From: Parvularculaceae bacterium | GTDB lineage: Bacteria; Pseudomonadota; Alphaproteobacteria; Caulobacterales; Parvularculaceae | Assembly: GCA_028284065.1 (NCBI GenBank) | Contig: JANQSJ010000010.1 | Coordinates: 310,001-374,000, forward strand | Length of the DNA stretch: 64,000 nucleotides | Reading direction: 5' to 3' | Part shown: positions 41,933 to 51,082 of the stretch, piece after piece | Layout: the number at the start of each line of letters is the position of its first letter | How positions within the stretch are numbered: the first letter of the stretch is position 1 | Made by a program: the position numbers and the translations under genes | The notes under the pieces: model-generated | The model's input: the letters and a program-made list of their open reading frames with translations, nothing else | The model's database searches: none | Told to the model about the DNA's origin: nothing

Positions 41933-44584
41933 TCAGTAGCGCACGCTCACCCTGAGGCCCACCGTGCGCGGGCGAATGACATTAACGCGCTGGCGGTCGA
42001 ACACGAATGTGTTCGCGATCTCGCCGTTCGCATTGTTGAGGTTTTCGCCGAATACTTCCAGCGACCATCTCTCCGCCGCAACGCCCGCCGCAAGGCCGAT
42101 TGTCGTGAAGCTGTCGATCGGCGCGGCGTTGATCTCGATGATGTCGCTGCGGCTGGAGCCGGAGTAAACGATCTGCGGCATGACGTGGGCGGTATAGTCC
42201 GTCCCGATATCCCACTCATAACGCGCGCGCAGATTGCCCTGGAAGTTCGGCGCGAACGCCAGCTCCGACCCGACCAGTACGTCGCCTGTCGGGGTGAGGA
42301 CTTCGGTGATCTCGGTATCGAGAATGGAGAACGCGCCGGCGATGGTCAGGCCGGGCGCGGCGCTCGGCGCGACGATGAAATCGGCTTCAAGGCCGTAAAT
42401 CTCCGCGTTCGCCGCATTATCCGAGAAGAACAGATTGACGATAGACGGATCGAAGATGGTCGTCTGCAGACGCTCGACCTCGACGAAGAAGGCGTTGCCG
42501 TTAAGCTGGAGCTGGTTGTCGAAGAGGTTTGTCTTCCAGCCGATCTCATAGTTCGTCACCTCGTCCGTATCGAGCTCAAAGGGCACGGTGAAGCCGTTCG
42601 GCCCGCTCGCCCCGCCCGGACGATTGAGAAGCCCCGGACGGAAGCCCTCCGAATAGGTGGCGTAGAGGAGCACGTTATCCGTCGGCGTCCAGCTTATATT
42701 GCCTTTGAAGATGAAGCCGTCCGTTGACGCGGTGTCCGGCGCCCGAAGCGCGTTGAAGATCTGCGTCGCCTGCGCGAGGGTCGCCGATCCGTCGCCCGCC
42801 GCGTTCAGCGCCGCGAGTATCTCCTCCGGCGTCTGATTGTCGGCGACATCGAAAGTCACCGGCAGGGTCGCGGAGCGCGCGCAGTCGCCGGTGAAGGTGA
42901 ACAGGCCGTCGCCATTATAGAGATCGCTGATATCCGTGCCGAAGGCGTTCGCATCCGCCTGGAAGCCGTTGCAGAACGACGCGTTTGCGCTGCCTTCAAG
43001 GTCCACGTCAATGTCGTAGTATCGCGTCCCGAAAGTCAGCGTCAGGCGGTCGGGCACGAGATCGAAGTTAACCTCGCCGAAAAACCCTAACTGCTCGTCC
43101 GTTCGCTGAATGTCGTTCCTGAAAATGACGCCGTTCGGAAATGGCCCAGCATCGGACGCAAACCCGGTCGTGAACGGAAAGTTCGGCGAAAACCCGACCT
43201 GACCGAAGAGCGTCGCATCGACCGAGCCCGGATAATTGAAGTCATTGCGCTCCGTCAGCGTCAGATCGCTGTAGAACGCGCCGACGGTCGCGCGCAGGCG
43301 GTGCTCGCGCGGCGTGTTGAACCGAAGCTCGTGGGTGAAGATCTGGGTTTCGGTCGTCGAGGTGACGAAGAGGTTTGGCGCCTGGCACGTCCCGCTGGGC
43401 GCGGCCGCGCCCGGGTAGCTGACCGAGCCGTCGCAGATATAATAGGGCAGATACTGGCCGACAAAGAGATAGTCGGAATAGTCGACGGTCTGGTCGGTGT
43501 CGCGATCGGTGTACGCGCCCGTGTAAACGACTTCGAGGGCCGCAAGCCGCCCTTCCAGGGTCCAGCTCGTATTATTGAAGTCGTCCTCCAGCCGATCGTC
43601 GGCGAAGCGCTGAATCTGCAGCTCGTCAAGCTCCGGGTCCTGAAAGAAGACGCCATCGGACTCAAGGCTCTGGCGCGCGTGCGAGGCGGTCAGGCGCCAG
43701 TCGTCATTGAACTCATAGAGCGCGCTGAAACGAAAGCCCGAATAGGTCGTGTCGTTGAAGTCGTCCTCGACGAAGGCGGCGTTGTCCGCCTGCAGAAAGT
43801 TGACGCCGGAAAGGTCCGACCCGGCCTGAAAGCCGGCGCGGCCCGCCGAGACCGGCACGCCATTGTCGCGCACCGTCCCTTCCGGCCGGAACCTCGCCGA
43901 TTCCGATGCGTCTCTTACGCCGGGCACATTGTCGATAAACCCGCCCTGATCGTCGACATAGCCGACGGCGCGAACGGCGAGGCTGTCCGTCACCGGAATA
44001 TTGACGATCGCTTCGACCTTGTTGCTCATCTCGCCGCCCTCGGTGAAGGCGACGCCGGCGTTGGCGATCGCCTCGAACTCGCCGAGCTGCGGTTTGTTGG
44101 TGATGAGGCGGATGGTGCCCGCCTGCGAACTTGCGCCGAAGAGCGTGCCCTGCGGACCCGGCAGCACCTCGATGCGCTGCAGGTCAACCGCATAGACGTC
44201 GAGATTTCGCCCCGGCTGGGCGAGCGGCTGCTCGTCGAGATAAAGCGCCACATTCGGCGCAAGGCCCGCGACCCCGGCGGTCGTCAGGTTCGGCGTCGTC
44301 GAGGCGAGACCCCTTATGTAAATCGTGTTCTGGCCCGGCCCCGTACCGCCGGCGGTTACGCCAGGAAGCTGCTGCAGGTAGTCAGTGAAATTGTCGACAT
44401 CCAGTTGGTCGAGCGTCTCGCCGTCCACCGCCTGGATGGCCACCGGCACGTCCTGCGCGTTCTCTGACCGCTTGGTGGCGGTGACGACGATCTGGTCGAC
44501 CTGAGCCTGCGCGGCCGTCGAGGTCGCACCGACAAGGACCGACAAGAGCGCGAGCCTCGACGCGCCTGACTTCAACTGATGCAT
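41933..44584 (-). CDS. TonB-dependent outer-membrane receptor
   Basis: 883 residues from ATG 44584 (AAGG upstream). Signal peptide ending STAAQAQ, TonB-box-like region DQIVVTATKR, plug domain (residues about 35-155, with DYLQQLPGVTAGG, IYIRGLAS, VEVLPGPQGTLFG type motifs) and a 22-strand barrel ending in VGLRVSVRY. Two cysteine pairs lie in extracellular loops. No N-terminal signalling domain, so it is probably not coupled to an anti-sigma factor. It imports a bulky substrate using TonB energy; the type is close to sphingomonad/caulobacterial receptors. It is transcribed divergently from the copper/PQQ locus. Confidence 0.93.
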   Translation of the reverse strand: MHQLKSGASRLALLSVLVGATSTAAQAQVDQIVVTATKRSENAQDVPVAIQAVDGETLDQLDVDNFTDYLQQLPGVTAGGTGPGQNTIYIRGLASTTPNLTTAGVAGLAPNVALYLDEQPLAQPGRNLDVYAVDLQRIEVLPGPQGTLFGASSQAGTIRLITNKPQLGEFEAIANAGVAFTEGGEMSNKVEAIVNIPVTDSLAVRAVGYVDDQGGFIDNVPGVRDASESARFRPEGTVRDNGVPVSAGRAGFQAGSDLSGVNFLQADNAAFVEDDFNDTTYSGFRFSALYEFNDDWRLTASHARQSLESDGVFFQDPELDELQIQRFADDRLEDDFNNTSWTLEGRLAALEVVYTGAYTDRDTDQTVDYSDYLFVGQYLPYYICDGSVSYPGAAAPSGTCQAPNLFVTSTTETQIFTHELRFNTPREHRLRATVGAFYSDLTLTERNDFNYPGSVDATLFGQVGFSPNFPFTTGFASDAGPFPNGVIFRNDIQRTDEQLGFFGEVNFDLVPDRLTLTFGTRYYDIDVDLEGSANASFCNGFQADANAFGTDISDLYNGDGLFTFTGDCARSATLPVTFDVADNQTPEEILAALNAAGDGSATLAQATQIFNALRAPDTASTDGFIFKGNISWTPTDNVLLYATYSEGFRPGLLNRPGGASGPNGFTVPFELDTDEVTNYEIGWKTNLFDNQLQLNGNAFFVEVERLQTTIFDPSIVNLFFSDNAANAEIYGLEADFIVAPSAAPGLTIAGAFSILDTEITEVLTPTGDVLVGSELAFAPNFQGNLRARYEWDIGTDYTAHVMPQIVYSGSSRSDIIEINAAPIDSFTTIGLAAGVAAERWSLEVFGENLNNANGEIANTFVFDRQRVNVIRPRTVGLRVSVRY

Positions 44585-45010
44585 GAGCCTTATCCCCTCG
44601 AACGAATAGCCAAGTGCCAGCAAGCGCCATCGGCCGGCCGTCCGCGCGAAGGCGGCGTCGACAAACGCGTTGCGTTTTCGGTAGGACGGTGGGTGTAGTT
44701 CGATTATCGAATTATTGCAAATCGACGCGGCCCGATGGTGAAAAGCGCCAAATGCGGAAAATAATCGAGGAATATGCGCCGGTCGCGCTATGCCCTGCGC
44801 CGCGGCCCTTCAAATCCTTCGCATTTCGAATGAATGGCGAATCCTCAGCAATGCGCGACCCGGGAGCGGGACAACGCGCGCCAGCTAAGCGAGGTTCTCA
44901 GCCGGGGCGTGTATCGGCTATGAGGAGCTAATGGGGGCGGCGTCGCCCGGAGAATTCTGGCGGGGACGAGTTATCGCGATCCTCGCCCGGCGGAACTTAA
45001 GGAGGTTCAT
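44585..45010. other. Divergent intergenic region
   Basis: Between the TonB receptor and the HupE/UreJ gene. It should contain promoters for both. No open frame here looks like a gene. An AT-rich stretch near 44690-44730 is a plausible receptor promoter. Confidence 0.4.
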
Positions 45011-45553
45011 TTGGACAAGCGACTGAAATGGCTGGCGGCGGGCGGCTCGGCGATCGGCATCATGGCGGCCGAGGCCGCCGCCCATTCCGGCCACGCCGGC
45101 GGGCATGGCTTGGCCGCCGGCTTTCTGCATCCGATCACCGGCGCGGACCATCTTCTCGCCGCCCTCGCCGTCGGGGCGTTTGCGGCGCGGAAGGCGGGCG
45201 CTCCCGGCGCCGCGGCCTCGGGCGCGTTTCTGGTCGCGATCATTTTCGGTTTTGCGCTGGCCAGACTGTCGATCGTCCTGCCTGTGGTCGAGACGACGAT
45301 CCTCGCATCGATCGTCATTTTCGGCGTCCTCGCCGCTATGGCGCGCCGCATCGACCTGACGCCGGCGCTCGGCGCGATCGCGCTGTTCGGCGTGTTTCAT
45401 GGTTATGGCCATGGGCTCGGCGCCATGGCGCCCGGCGCCCCGGGATTCCTTGCCGGCGTGGTCGCCTCAACGGCGCTGCTCGTCGCGGGCGCGGCGGCCG
45501 CCACGCGGCTGGCGGGCGGCGGCGCAGGCATGCTGCAGCGCGACATCAACTAG
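45011..45553 (+). CDS. HupE/UreJ family protein (nickel permease-like)
   Basis: 180 residues from a TTG preceded by AAGGAGG. Signal peptide ending EAAA, then HSGHAGGHGLAAGFLHPITG and ADHLLAALAVGAFA: the N-terminal histidine cluster and HP..G.DHLLA motif define the classical HupE/UreJ family linked to nickel or cobalt uptake for hydrogenase and urease. GVFHGYGHG lies in a later helix. About six membrane segments. No hydrogenase or urease genes are in this window, so here it probably serves another metal enzyme, most likely the copper/PQQ proteins downstream. Confidence 0.9.
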   Translation: MDKRLKWLAAGGSAIGIMAAEAAAHSGHAGGHGLAAGFLHPITGADHLLAALAVGAFAARKAGAPGAAASGAFLVAIIFGFALARLSIVLPVVETTILASIVIFGVLAAMARRIDLTPALGAIALFGVFHGYGHGLGAMAPGAPGFLAGVVASTALLVAGAAAATRLAGGGAGMLQRDIN

Positions 45554-46099
45554 GCGAATCGGCGAACCGACAGCATCAAGGATCGGCGCGCTCGGACCGC
45601 ATACCGCGCGGCGGTCCGGCGCGATTGGCGCATCGTCAAAACGTTCTGCACGCTAATGAGAACGAGTAGCGGATCGCGGCCGGTTTCTTGCCGGTCCGCA
45701 AGGCCACAGCGCAGCATATTTCGCCGCTTCTATTGCGAAGATCACTTGCCAAACGGGCCCGAATTAAGTGGAATTAGGTCGTAGGGACTAAAAAGCGGCT
45801 CTCAGCCGCCGCGCACTCTCGTTGGCCGGGCGTGACCGATACCGAGGCGAACGATCAAGACACCATGGCTCCGGGCGATGCTCGGGGCCATCGACAACCG
45901 CCCGATGGCGTCGCCCTCGACGTCTCGGGTCGCGTCGTCATGAAAGCTGCGACGTCGGGATGTTGACGCCGCGTTATCGATGGCGATGGCAAGGTTACAC
46001 GGGAACGGTCACATCAAGTACTGTCACATCAAGAACGGTCACATGACGGACGATCACTCAAAACTGACGATCAAGAAAGACAAACGGGAGAGCGCGGCG
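45554..46099. promoter_or_regulatory. Upstream region of the copper monooxygenase gene
   Basis: About 545 bases with no convincing gene. Near the 3' end, 46006-46050, lies a 15-bp tandem repeat containing GTCACATCAAG. The frame of the monooxygenase extends into it but has no ribosome binding site until the ATG at 46100, so the repeat is more likely regulatory than coding. Confidence 0.45.
46006..46050 (+). repeat. Three 15-bp tandem repeats, GTCACATCAAG-type
   Basis: Units CGGTCACATCAAGTA, CTGTCACATCAAGAA and CGGTCACATGACGGA lie head to tail; a partial fourth begins CGATCAC at 46051. The spacing of 15 bases and location 50-95 bases upstream of a start codon suggest a multimeric regulator site. 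Confidence 0.7.
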
Positions 46100-48271
46100 A
46101 TGAACGGACCTCGGAGAACACTGCTGCTTTTCGGCGCGGCGAGCGTCGCGATTGCGGCGTGCGCCAAGAGCGAGAGCGCCGGCGATGCGGCTGCGAGCGA
46201 CGCGGCGGCGGACGTCGTCGCTGAGGCCGACCACGACGCCCATGGCGAGCACATGGCGATGGGCGGCGAGATGCGCGACCACAAGGCGATGATGGCCGCG
46301 GCCGCGACGGCGATCAGGCCGACGGTTCCGGAGTATGCGGAGAATTTTCGCCTCGTCGACCACCGCGGCGCATCGCAAGAGCTCTTCTACCGCGCGAACG
46401 CGCCCGCCGTCGTGATCATGACCCAGGGCAATGGGTGCCCAATCGTGCGCAACGCGATGCCGGAGCTGCATCGCCTGCGCGATGAGTACGCCGACGCCGG
46501 CGTCGAATTCCTGATGATGAACTCCAACCTCCAGGATTCCCGCGACGAGGTCGCCGCGGAGGCTGCGGAGTACGGCATCGACATACCGATCATGATGGAC
46601 GACCAGCAGCTGATCGGGGAATCCCTCGGCGTCGATCGCACGGCGGAGGTGTTCGTTCTCGACCCGGCGCAGGGGTTCAAGATCGTCTATCACGGCCCCC
46701 TCGACGACCGGCTGACCTATGAGCGCCAGAAGGCGGAGCCTGAAAATCGCTACCTTCAGGATGTTCTCGCCGCCATGGTGGCGGGCGAGCCCGTGACGAC
46801 CGAGCCGCCGGCGTTGACGCCCGGCTGCCTCGTCAATTTCCCCGAGCGCAAGAACAAGGCGATGCACGCGGACATTTCCTACTCGGAGGACGTGGCCCCA
46901 ATCCTGCGGAGCAAGTGCGTCGAATGCCACCAGGAAGGCGGCATCGGCCCCTGGGCGATGACGGACTATGAGACGATCGCCGGGTGGGCGCCGATGATGC
47001 GCCAGGTCATCCGGACCGACCGCATGCCGCCCTGGCACGCCGACCCGCATATCGGCGAATGGAAAAACGACCGCAGCCTTTCGCCGGAGCAGATCAAGAC
47101 GCTGGTCCACTGGATTGAAGCCGGCGCGCCTCGGGGGAACGGGCCTGATCCGCTCGCAGCGCTCAACCTGAAAGCTCCGGAATGGCCGCTCGGCGAGCCC
47201 GACCTCATTCTTGACCTGCCGGAGCAGAAGGTGCCCGCGACCGGGATTGTCGACTACACCTATCCGGTGATCGCCAATCCGTTGACGGAGGATAAGTGGA
47301 TCAAGGCGACGACCGTCAAGGTTGGCTCGCGCGAGACCGTGCACCATGTCCTTTCAGGCTACATCCCCGAGATGCCTGAGGACGGCAAAGGCTACGCGTC
47401 GCGTTGGGTCACGCACACCGGCGGCTACGCGGTGGGCGCGGAATCGAACGTCCAGCCGGAAAACTCAGGCTCGCCCCTGCCCGCGGGCGGCGTCATCGGT
47501 TTTCAGATGCACTACACGCCCTATGGCAAGGAAGCCGTCGACAAGACGCAGATCGGCTTCTACTTCCACGACGAAACGCCCGAACTGATCAACAGGAACT
47601 CGACGGTGATCGACGTCTCGATCGTGATTCCGCCGAATACGGAAAACCACAAGGAGACGGCCTATGTGGAGTTTCCGGAAGACGCCGTGCTGATCGACCT
47701 CTTCCCGCACGCGCACTATCGCGGCCGGTCGTCCAACACGCGAATTCGGTATCCGGACGGCACCGAAGAGATGCTCATCTCGTTGCCGAAATACGACTTT
47801 AACTGGCAACGAGCCTATGAGTTCAAGGAGCCTGTGGAGGTGCCGAAGGGCTCCCTCCTCATCACTGACACTTATTACGACAATTCCTCCCTAAATCCGG
47901 CTAATCCGGATCCGGATAAGACGATCGTCTGGGGCGAACAAAGCCACGAGGAAATGCTGTACACAAACTTCGTCTATCGCTGGAAGACTGAAACGACCTC
48001 CAACCGGCAGGACGAGTACACCGTCGCGCTTGACGACAGCCGCATGTTCGGGGCGATGGACGACAATATCGACCGCCGACTGACACGCGACGAGCTGCGC
48101 GGCGTGCTTGGCAAACAGTACGAGAAGTCCTTCGACCGCATGGATCTCGACGGCGACGGCGCAGTGTCTATGGACGAATGGCGGAAGATACAAATGTTTC
48201 GTCGACAGAAACAGCGCCGCGCGGACGCCAGCAGCGCTAAGAAGGCCAAGAGCGAAACGGGCGACGACTGA
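46100..48271 (+). CDS. Lipoprotein fusion: thioredoxin-like, cytochrome c, PHM-type copper monooxygenase, EF-hand
   Basis: 723 residues; ATG 46100 has GGGAG upstream. Lipobox IAAC at Cys21. A thioredoxin-like domain (about 75-240) has one cysteine in NGCPIVRNAMPELH. Cytochrome c motif CVECH at 273-277, in the CVECHQEGGIGPWAM type found before copper monooxygenases. The PHM-like domain (about 380-650) has all expected copper ligands: His-His at 415-416 (ETVHHV), His471 (MHYTPYG), HAH at 537-539 and Met619 (EEML). An EF-hand loop DLDGDGAVSMDE ends the chain near 681-693. The whole resembles an ascorbate/cytochrome-coupled hydroxylase for an envelope substrate. Confidence 0.88.
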   Translation: MNGPRRTLLLFGAASVAIAACAKSESAGDAAASDAAADVVAEADHDAHGEHMAMGGEMRDHKAMMAAAATAIRPTVPEYAENFRLVDHRGASQELFYRANAPAVVIMTQGNGCPIVRNAMPELHRLRDEYADAGVEFLMMNSNLQDSRDEVAAEAAEYGIDIPIMMDDQQLIGESLGVDRTAEVFVLDPAQGFKIVYHGPLDDRLTYERQKAEPENRYLQDVLAAMVAGEPVTTEPPALTPGCLVNFPERKNKAMHADISYSEDVAPILRSKCVECHQEGGIGPWAMTDYETIAGWAPMMRQVIRTDRMPPWHADPHIGEWKNDRSLSPEQIKTLVHWIEAGAPRGNGPDPLAALNLKAPEWPLGEPDLILDLPEQKVPATGIVDYTYPVIANPLTEDKWIKATTVKVGSRETVHHVLSGYIPEMPEDGKGYASRWVTHTGGYAVGAESNVQPENSGSPLPAGGVIGFQMHYTPYGKEAVDKTQIGFYFHDETPELINRNSTVIDVSIVIPPNTENHKETAYVEFPEDAVLIDLFPHAHYRGRSSNTRIRYPDGTEEMLISLPKYDFNWQRAYEFKEPVEVPKGSLLITDTYYDNSSLNPANPDPDKTIVWGEQSHEEMLYTNFVYRWKTETTSNRQDEYTVALDDSRMFGAMDDNIDRRLTRDELRGVLGKQYEKSFDRMDLDGDGAVSMDEWRKIQMFRRQKQRRADASSAKKAKSETGDD

Positions 48272-48287
48272 GCGCGGCCAGAGAAAC

Positions 48288-48322
48288 AGGCGCGCGGGAG
48301 ATGATGAATCGCCCGCGCGCCT
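48288..48322 (+). terminator. Rho-independent terminator
   Basis: Perfect 11-bp arms AGGCGCGCGGG (48288-48298) and CCCGCGCGCCT (48312-48322) around a 13-base loop, followed by TTCGGT. It lies 17 bases after the copper-monooxygenase stop and would separate that gene from the quinoprotein operon. The T-run is short. Confidence 0.7.
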
Positions 48323-48564
48323 TTCGGTCGCATCCACAGGCATGAAGCTGGCGAATAACTTCATGTGATCGGCTGCGCAACGGCGCGTGGGGCCGCTTTG
48401 TTGCGGCGATCCATTCAGTCAGACGGCGGAAGACAGGCGGGCAAGCATTGGCCCTCCAACTGCCGGCCGGGCGGCGCCCGACGAACCAGACGACTTGCTG
48501 GGTTCAATCACGCAAAGGCTTTGAGGCGGCTTGGATACGCCGCGCACCACCTTTCTAAAGTTCA

Positions 48565-50616
48565 ATGAAAACTAAATATGGCGGCGATCACATGCTTCAC
48601 GACCTGATCCGCGCGCGTATCGCAGATCACTCTCGCGTACGGCCCCCGGCTCGCTCGTCCCTGGCGGCGATTCTCTTTGCAACGGCGATGCTGGCAAGCT
48701 GCGCGAAAGGCGAGACGGAAGAAGGCTCGGCCGCGCCGGCGGCGCTGACGGACAGCGCGGAGCAAGAGGAAACGACAGCGGCGGCGGCGCTCCAGGACCA
48801 CCCGGGCGACGCTCCGTCCGCGGACGCCGGCGTCACGGCGCCGGGAGCGGAACTTTACGCCCAAGTGTGCGCGAACTGCCATGACGAGCCGGAAGAAATC
48901 CGCATACCCTCACTGGCCGGCCTCAAAACCATGAGTCCCGGCCAAATCTCCTTCGCGCTCCGGTCGGGTAAGATGAAGTCGCAGGCGGAAGGCCTGAGCG
49001 GCGAGGAGATCGCCTCGCTTGTCGAATTTCTCGCCGGCGGCGGCGAGTCCGGCGCCATCGCCGAAAGCGCCAGGTGCCCGGACCGGCCGATCACCCTCAC
49101 GGACGCCCCCGTCGCCGGATGGGGCGTCGATGCGGCCAACACCCGCCATGCGCGGCCGGCGCACACGACCATAAGCCGCGAAAACGTGGCGTCGCTTGAG
49201 GTCGCTTGGACGTTTGGCGTGCCGAATGTCTCCGAAGTGCGCTCGCAGCCGGTCATTACCGCGGACACGGTCTTTGTGGCGACGATGGCGGGCGACGTCT
49301 TCGCGCTTGCGCGGGACAATGGCTGCGTGAAGTGGAGCGCATCGCTCGGGGATCCCTTCCGCGCGCCCATGGCCCTTGGTCAGGCGGCGGGCGAACCAAC
49401 CCTCTTCATCGCCAATGCCCAGTCTGTCGTCTTCGCCATCGACCCGACGACCGGCGAGACGCGCTGGCGGTCGGAGGCCGGCATTTTCCCCGAATCGATG
49501 GGCACCAGCGGCATCGCCCCCCATGGCGACGCCCTCATCACGCCGTTGTCGTCGCGGGACGTGGCCGCGGCGATGAATCCGGAACATGAGTGCTGCAAGA
49601 GCCATGGCGCGGTGACGGCGCTCGACGCGGCGACCGGCGCGCGCGCGTGGGTGGCGCACATGACGGAGGACGCGAAGCCCACAGGGACATCGTCCGTAGG
49701 CACACAGCTATGGGGCCCATCCGGGGCGCCGGTGTGGACGACGCCCGCCGTCGACGCGGAAAATGGCCGCATCTATATCGGCACCGGCGAGAATACATCC
49801 GCCCCCGCGACCGACACCAGCGACGCCATCATCGCCCTTGACCTCGCCAGCGGCGAGCGCCTGTGGACCTACCAGGCGACGCGCGAGGACACATTCAACA
49901 TGGCGTGCAGCCCGATCGGCAAGGACGGTCCCAACTGTCCCGAGAAAGAAGGCCCGGACTACGATTTCGGCGGCGCCGTCGTCCACGCCAAGGACAGCGC
50001 GGGCCGCGATCTCGTCATTGGCGGACAGAAAGCGGGCGTCGTCCACGCCGTCGACGCCAGCGACGGGTCCCTCGTCTGGAAGACGACGGTAAGCTCGGGC
50101 TCCGCCCTCGGCGGCGTGCATTGGGGTCTGTCGGTGGCGAACGGACGCGTCTTCGCGCCGTCGAGCGATCCTCCCTTCCCCATCCCAGGCTACAAGGCGC
50201 GCCCCGGGATCACCGCGCTCGACATCGACACAGGCGAGGTGCTCTGGCGCAATGACGCAAAGAGGGGATGCAAGACGAATTTCCTGAAGCATCGCGGCAA
50301 TGACGAGCCCTGGCCGGAGTGCAGCTTCTTCTACGGTTACTCCGCGGCGCCGACGTCCACGGACGATATCGTCTTTGTCGCCGCGCTTGACGGCCGCGTC
50401 TTCGCGTTTGACGCCGAGGACGGGTCGAGCCTTTGGACGTTCGACACCAAGCGCGCATTCGACACGGTGAACGGCGTCGCGGCCCATGGCGGCGCCATCG
50501 ACAATGCAGGGGTCCAGCTCGCCGGCGACATGTTGTTCGTGCAGTCCGGCTACTCGCTCTTCGGGCAGATGCCGGGCAACGCCTTCATCGCCTTCAAACT
50601 CGCATCGAGCGACTGA
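48565..50616 (+). CDS. PQQ-type quinoprotein with cytochrome c domain (polyvinyl-alcohol dehydrogenase-like)
   Basis: 683 residues, lipobox ASC near residue 46 in MLASCAKGE. A cytochrome c domain with CANCH at 102-106 (AELYAQVCANCHDEPEEI) is followed by an eight-bladed PQQ propeller with repeats such as GDVFALARDNGCVKWSASLG and GVVHAVDASDGSLVWKT, and GVQLAGDMLFVQSGYSLFG near the end. This layout is that of cytochrome-fused PVA dehydrogenase and related alcohol dehydrogenases, which oxidise secondary alcohols in the periplasm and pass electrons to cytochromes. Alternative start ATG at 48592. The next gene follows after one base. Confidence 0.9.
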   Translation: MKTKYGGDHMLHDLIRARIADHSRVRPPARSSLAAILFATAMLASCAKGETEEGSAAPAALTDSAEQEETTAAAALQDHPGDAPSADAGVTAPGAELYAQVCANCHDEPEEIRIPSLAGLKTMSPGQISFALRSGKMKSQAEGLSGEEIASLVEFLAGGGESGAIAESARCPDRPITLTDAPVAGWGVDAANTRHARPAHTTISRENVASLEVAWTFGVPNVSEVRSQPVITADTVFVATMAGDVFALARDNGCVKWSASLGDPFRAPMALGQAAGEPTLFIANAQSVVFAIDPTTGETRWRSEAGIFPESMGTSGIAPHGDALITPLSSRDVAAAMNPEHECCKSHGAVTALDAATGARAWVAHMTEDAKPTGTSSVGTQLWGPSGAPVWTTPAVDAENGRIYIGTGENTSAPATDTSDAIIALDLASGERLWTYQATREDTFNMACSPIGKDGPNCPEKEGPDYDFGGAVVHAKDSAGRDLVIGGQKAGVVHAVDASDGSLVWKTTVSSGSALGGVHWGLSVANGRVFAPSSDPPFPIPGYKARPGITALDIDTGEVLWRNDAKRGCKTNFLKHRGNDEPWPECSFFYGYSAAPTSTDDIVFVAALDGRVFAFDAEDGSSLWTFDTKRAFDTVNGVAAHGGAIDNAGVQLAGDMLFVQSGYSLFGQMPGNAFIAFKLASSD

Positions 50617-50617
50617 T

Positions 50618-51082
50618 ATGGGCCAGGCGCCGATACCGCGACGGCTCGCTTTGTTAGGCGCCGCGCTTTTCGCGTCCGCCTGCTCGGGAGAGGGCGCGCG
50701 CATTGAGCGCATCCATTACCTGATGGCTGGCGAAATGGACGAAGCCGCCGACGGCATCTGGTCGGTCGCCGGATACGACATCACGGCGGCGGGCGAGCGC
50801 TCGCTTTATCCGACAACGGACGAAGGCTGGCGCGCCGTCGCCGAAAGCGCCGACGACCTCGCGGCGGTCGCCGAAAAGCTGAAAACGCGCGACTACGCCC
50901 TCAACGATACCGACTGGGTTGAGATTTCCGAAGGGCTCGTGGTGGCCGCCGCCCGCGCCAGAAAGGCGGCCGAGGCGCAGGACGAGCAGGAGCTGTTCGA
51001 CGCAGGGGGCCACGTCTACCGCGTCTGCGTTTCCTGCCATCAGGCCTACGCGCCGGACATTGTGGGCGCGTACGCGGAGTGA
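50618..51082 (+). CDS. Class II cytochrome c (cytochrome c'/c556-like) lipoprotein
   Basis: 154 residues; ATG one base after the quinoprotein stop. Lipobox SAC at about residue 22. A helical body ends with RVCVSCHQAYAP, with haem site CVSCH at 137-141 close to the C-terminus, as in the four-helix-bundle class II cytochromes. It is probably the electron acceptor of the quinoprotein. Its stop codon overlaps the start of the HupE-like gene. Confidence 0.88.
   Translation: MGQAPIPRRLALLGAALFASACSGEGARIERIHYLMAGEMDEAADGIWSVAGYDITAAGERSLYPTTDEGWRAVAESADDLAAVAEKLKTRDYALNDTDWVEISEGLVVAAARARKAAEAQDEQELFDAGGHVYRVCVSCHQAYAPDIVGAYAE

Noticed and set aside
40338-41939. 533-codon open frame on the plus strand
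   Set aside because: Antisense to the TPR-sulfotransferase; composition and lack of motifs show it is a shadow.
45580-45630. Hairpin CGGACCG...CGGTCCG after the HupE gene
   Set aside because: Short arms and no T-run; too weak to call a terminator.
46058-47347. 429-codon minus-strand frame opposite the copper monooxygenase
   Set aside because: It overlaps the cytochrome and thioredoxin-like domains of a convincing gene; no motifs of its own.
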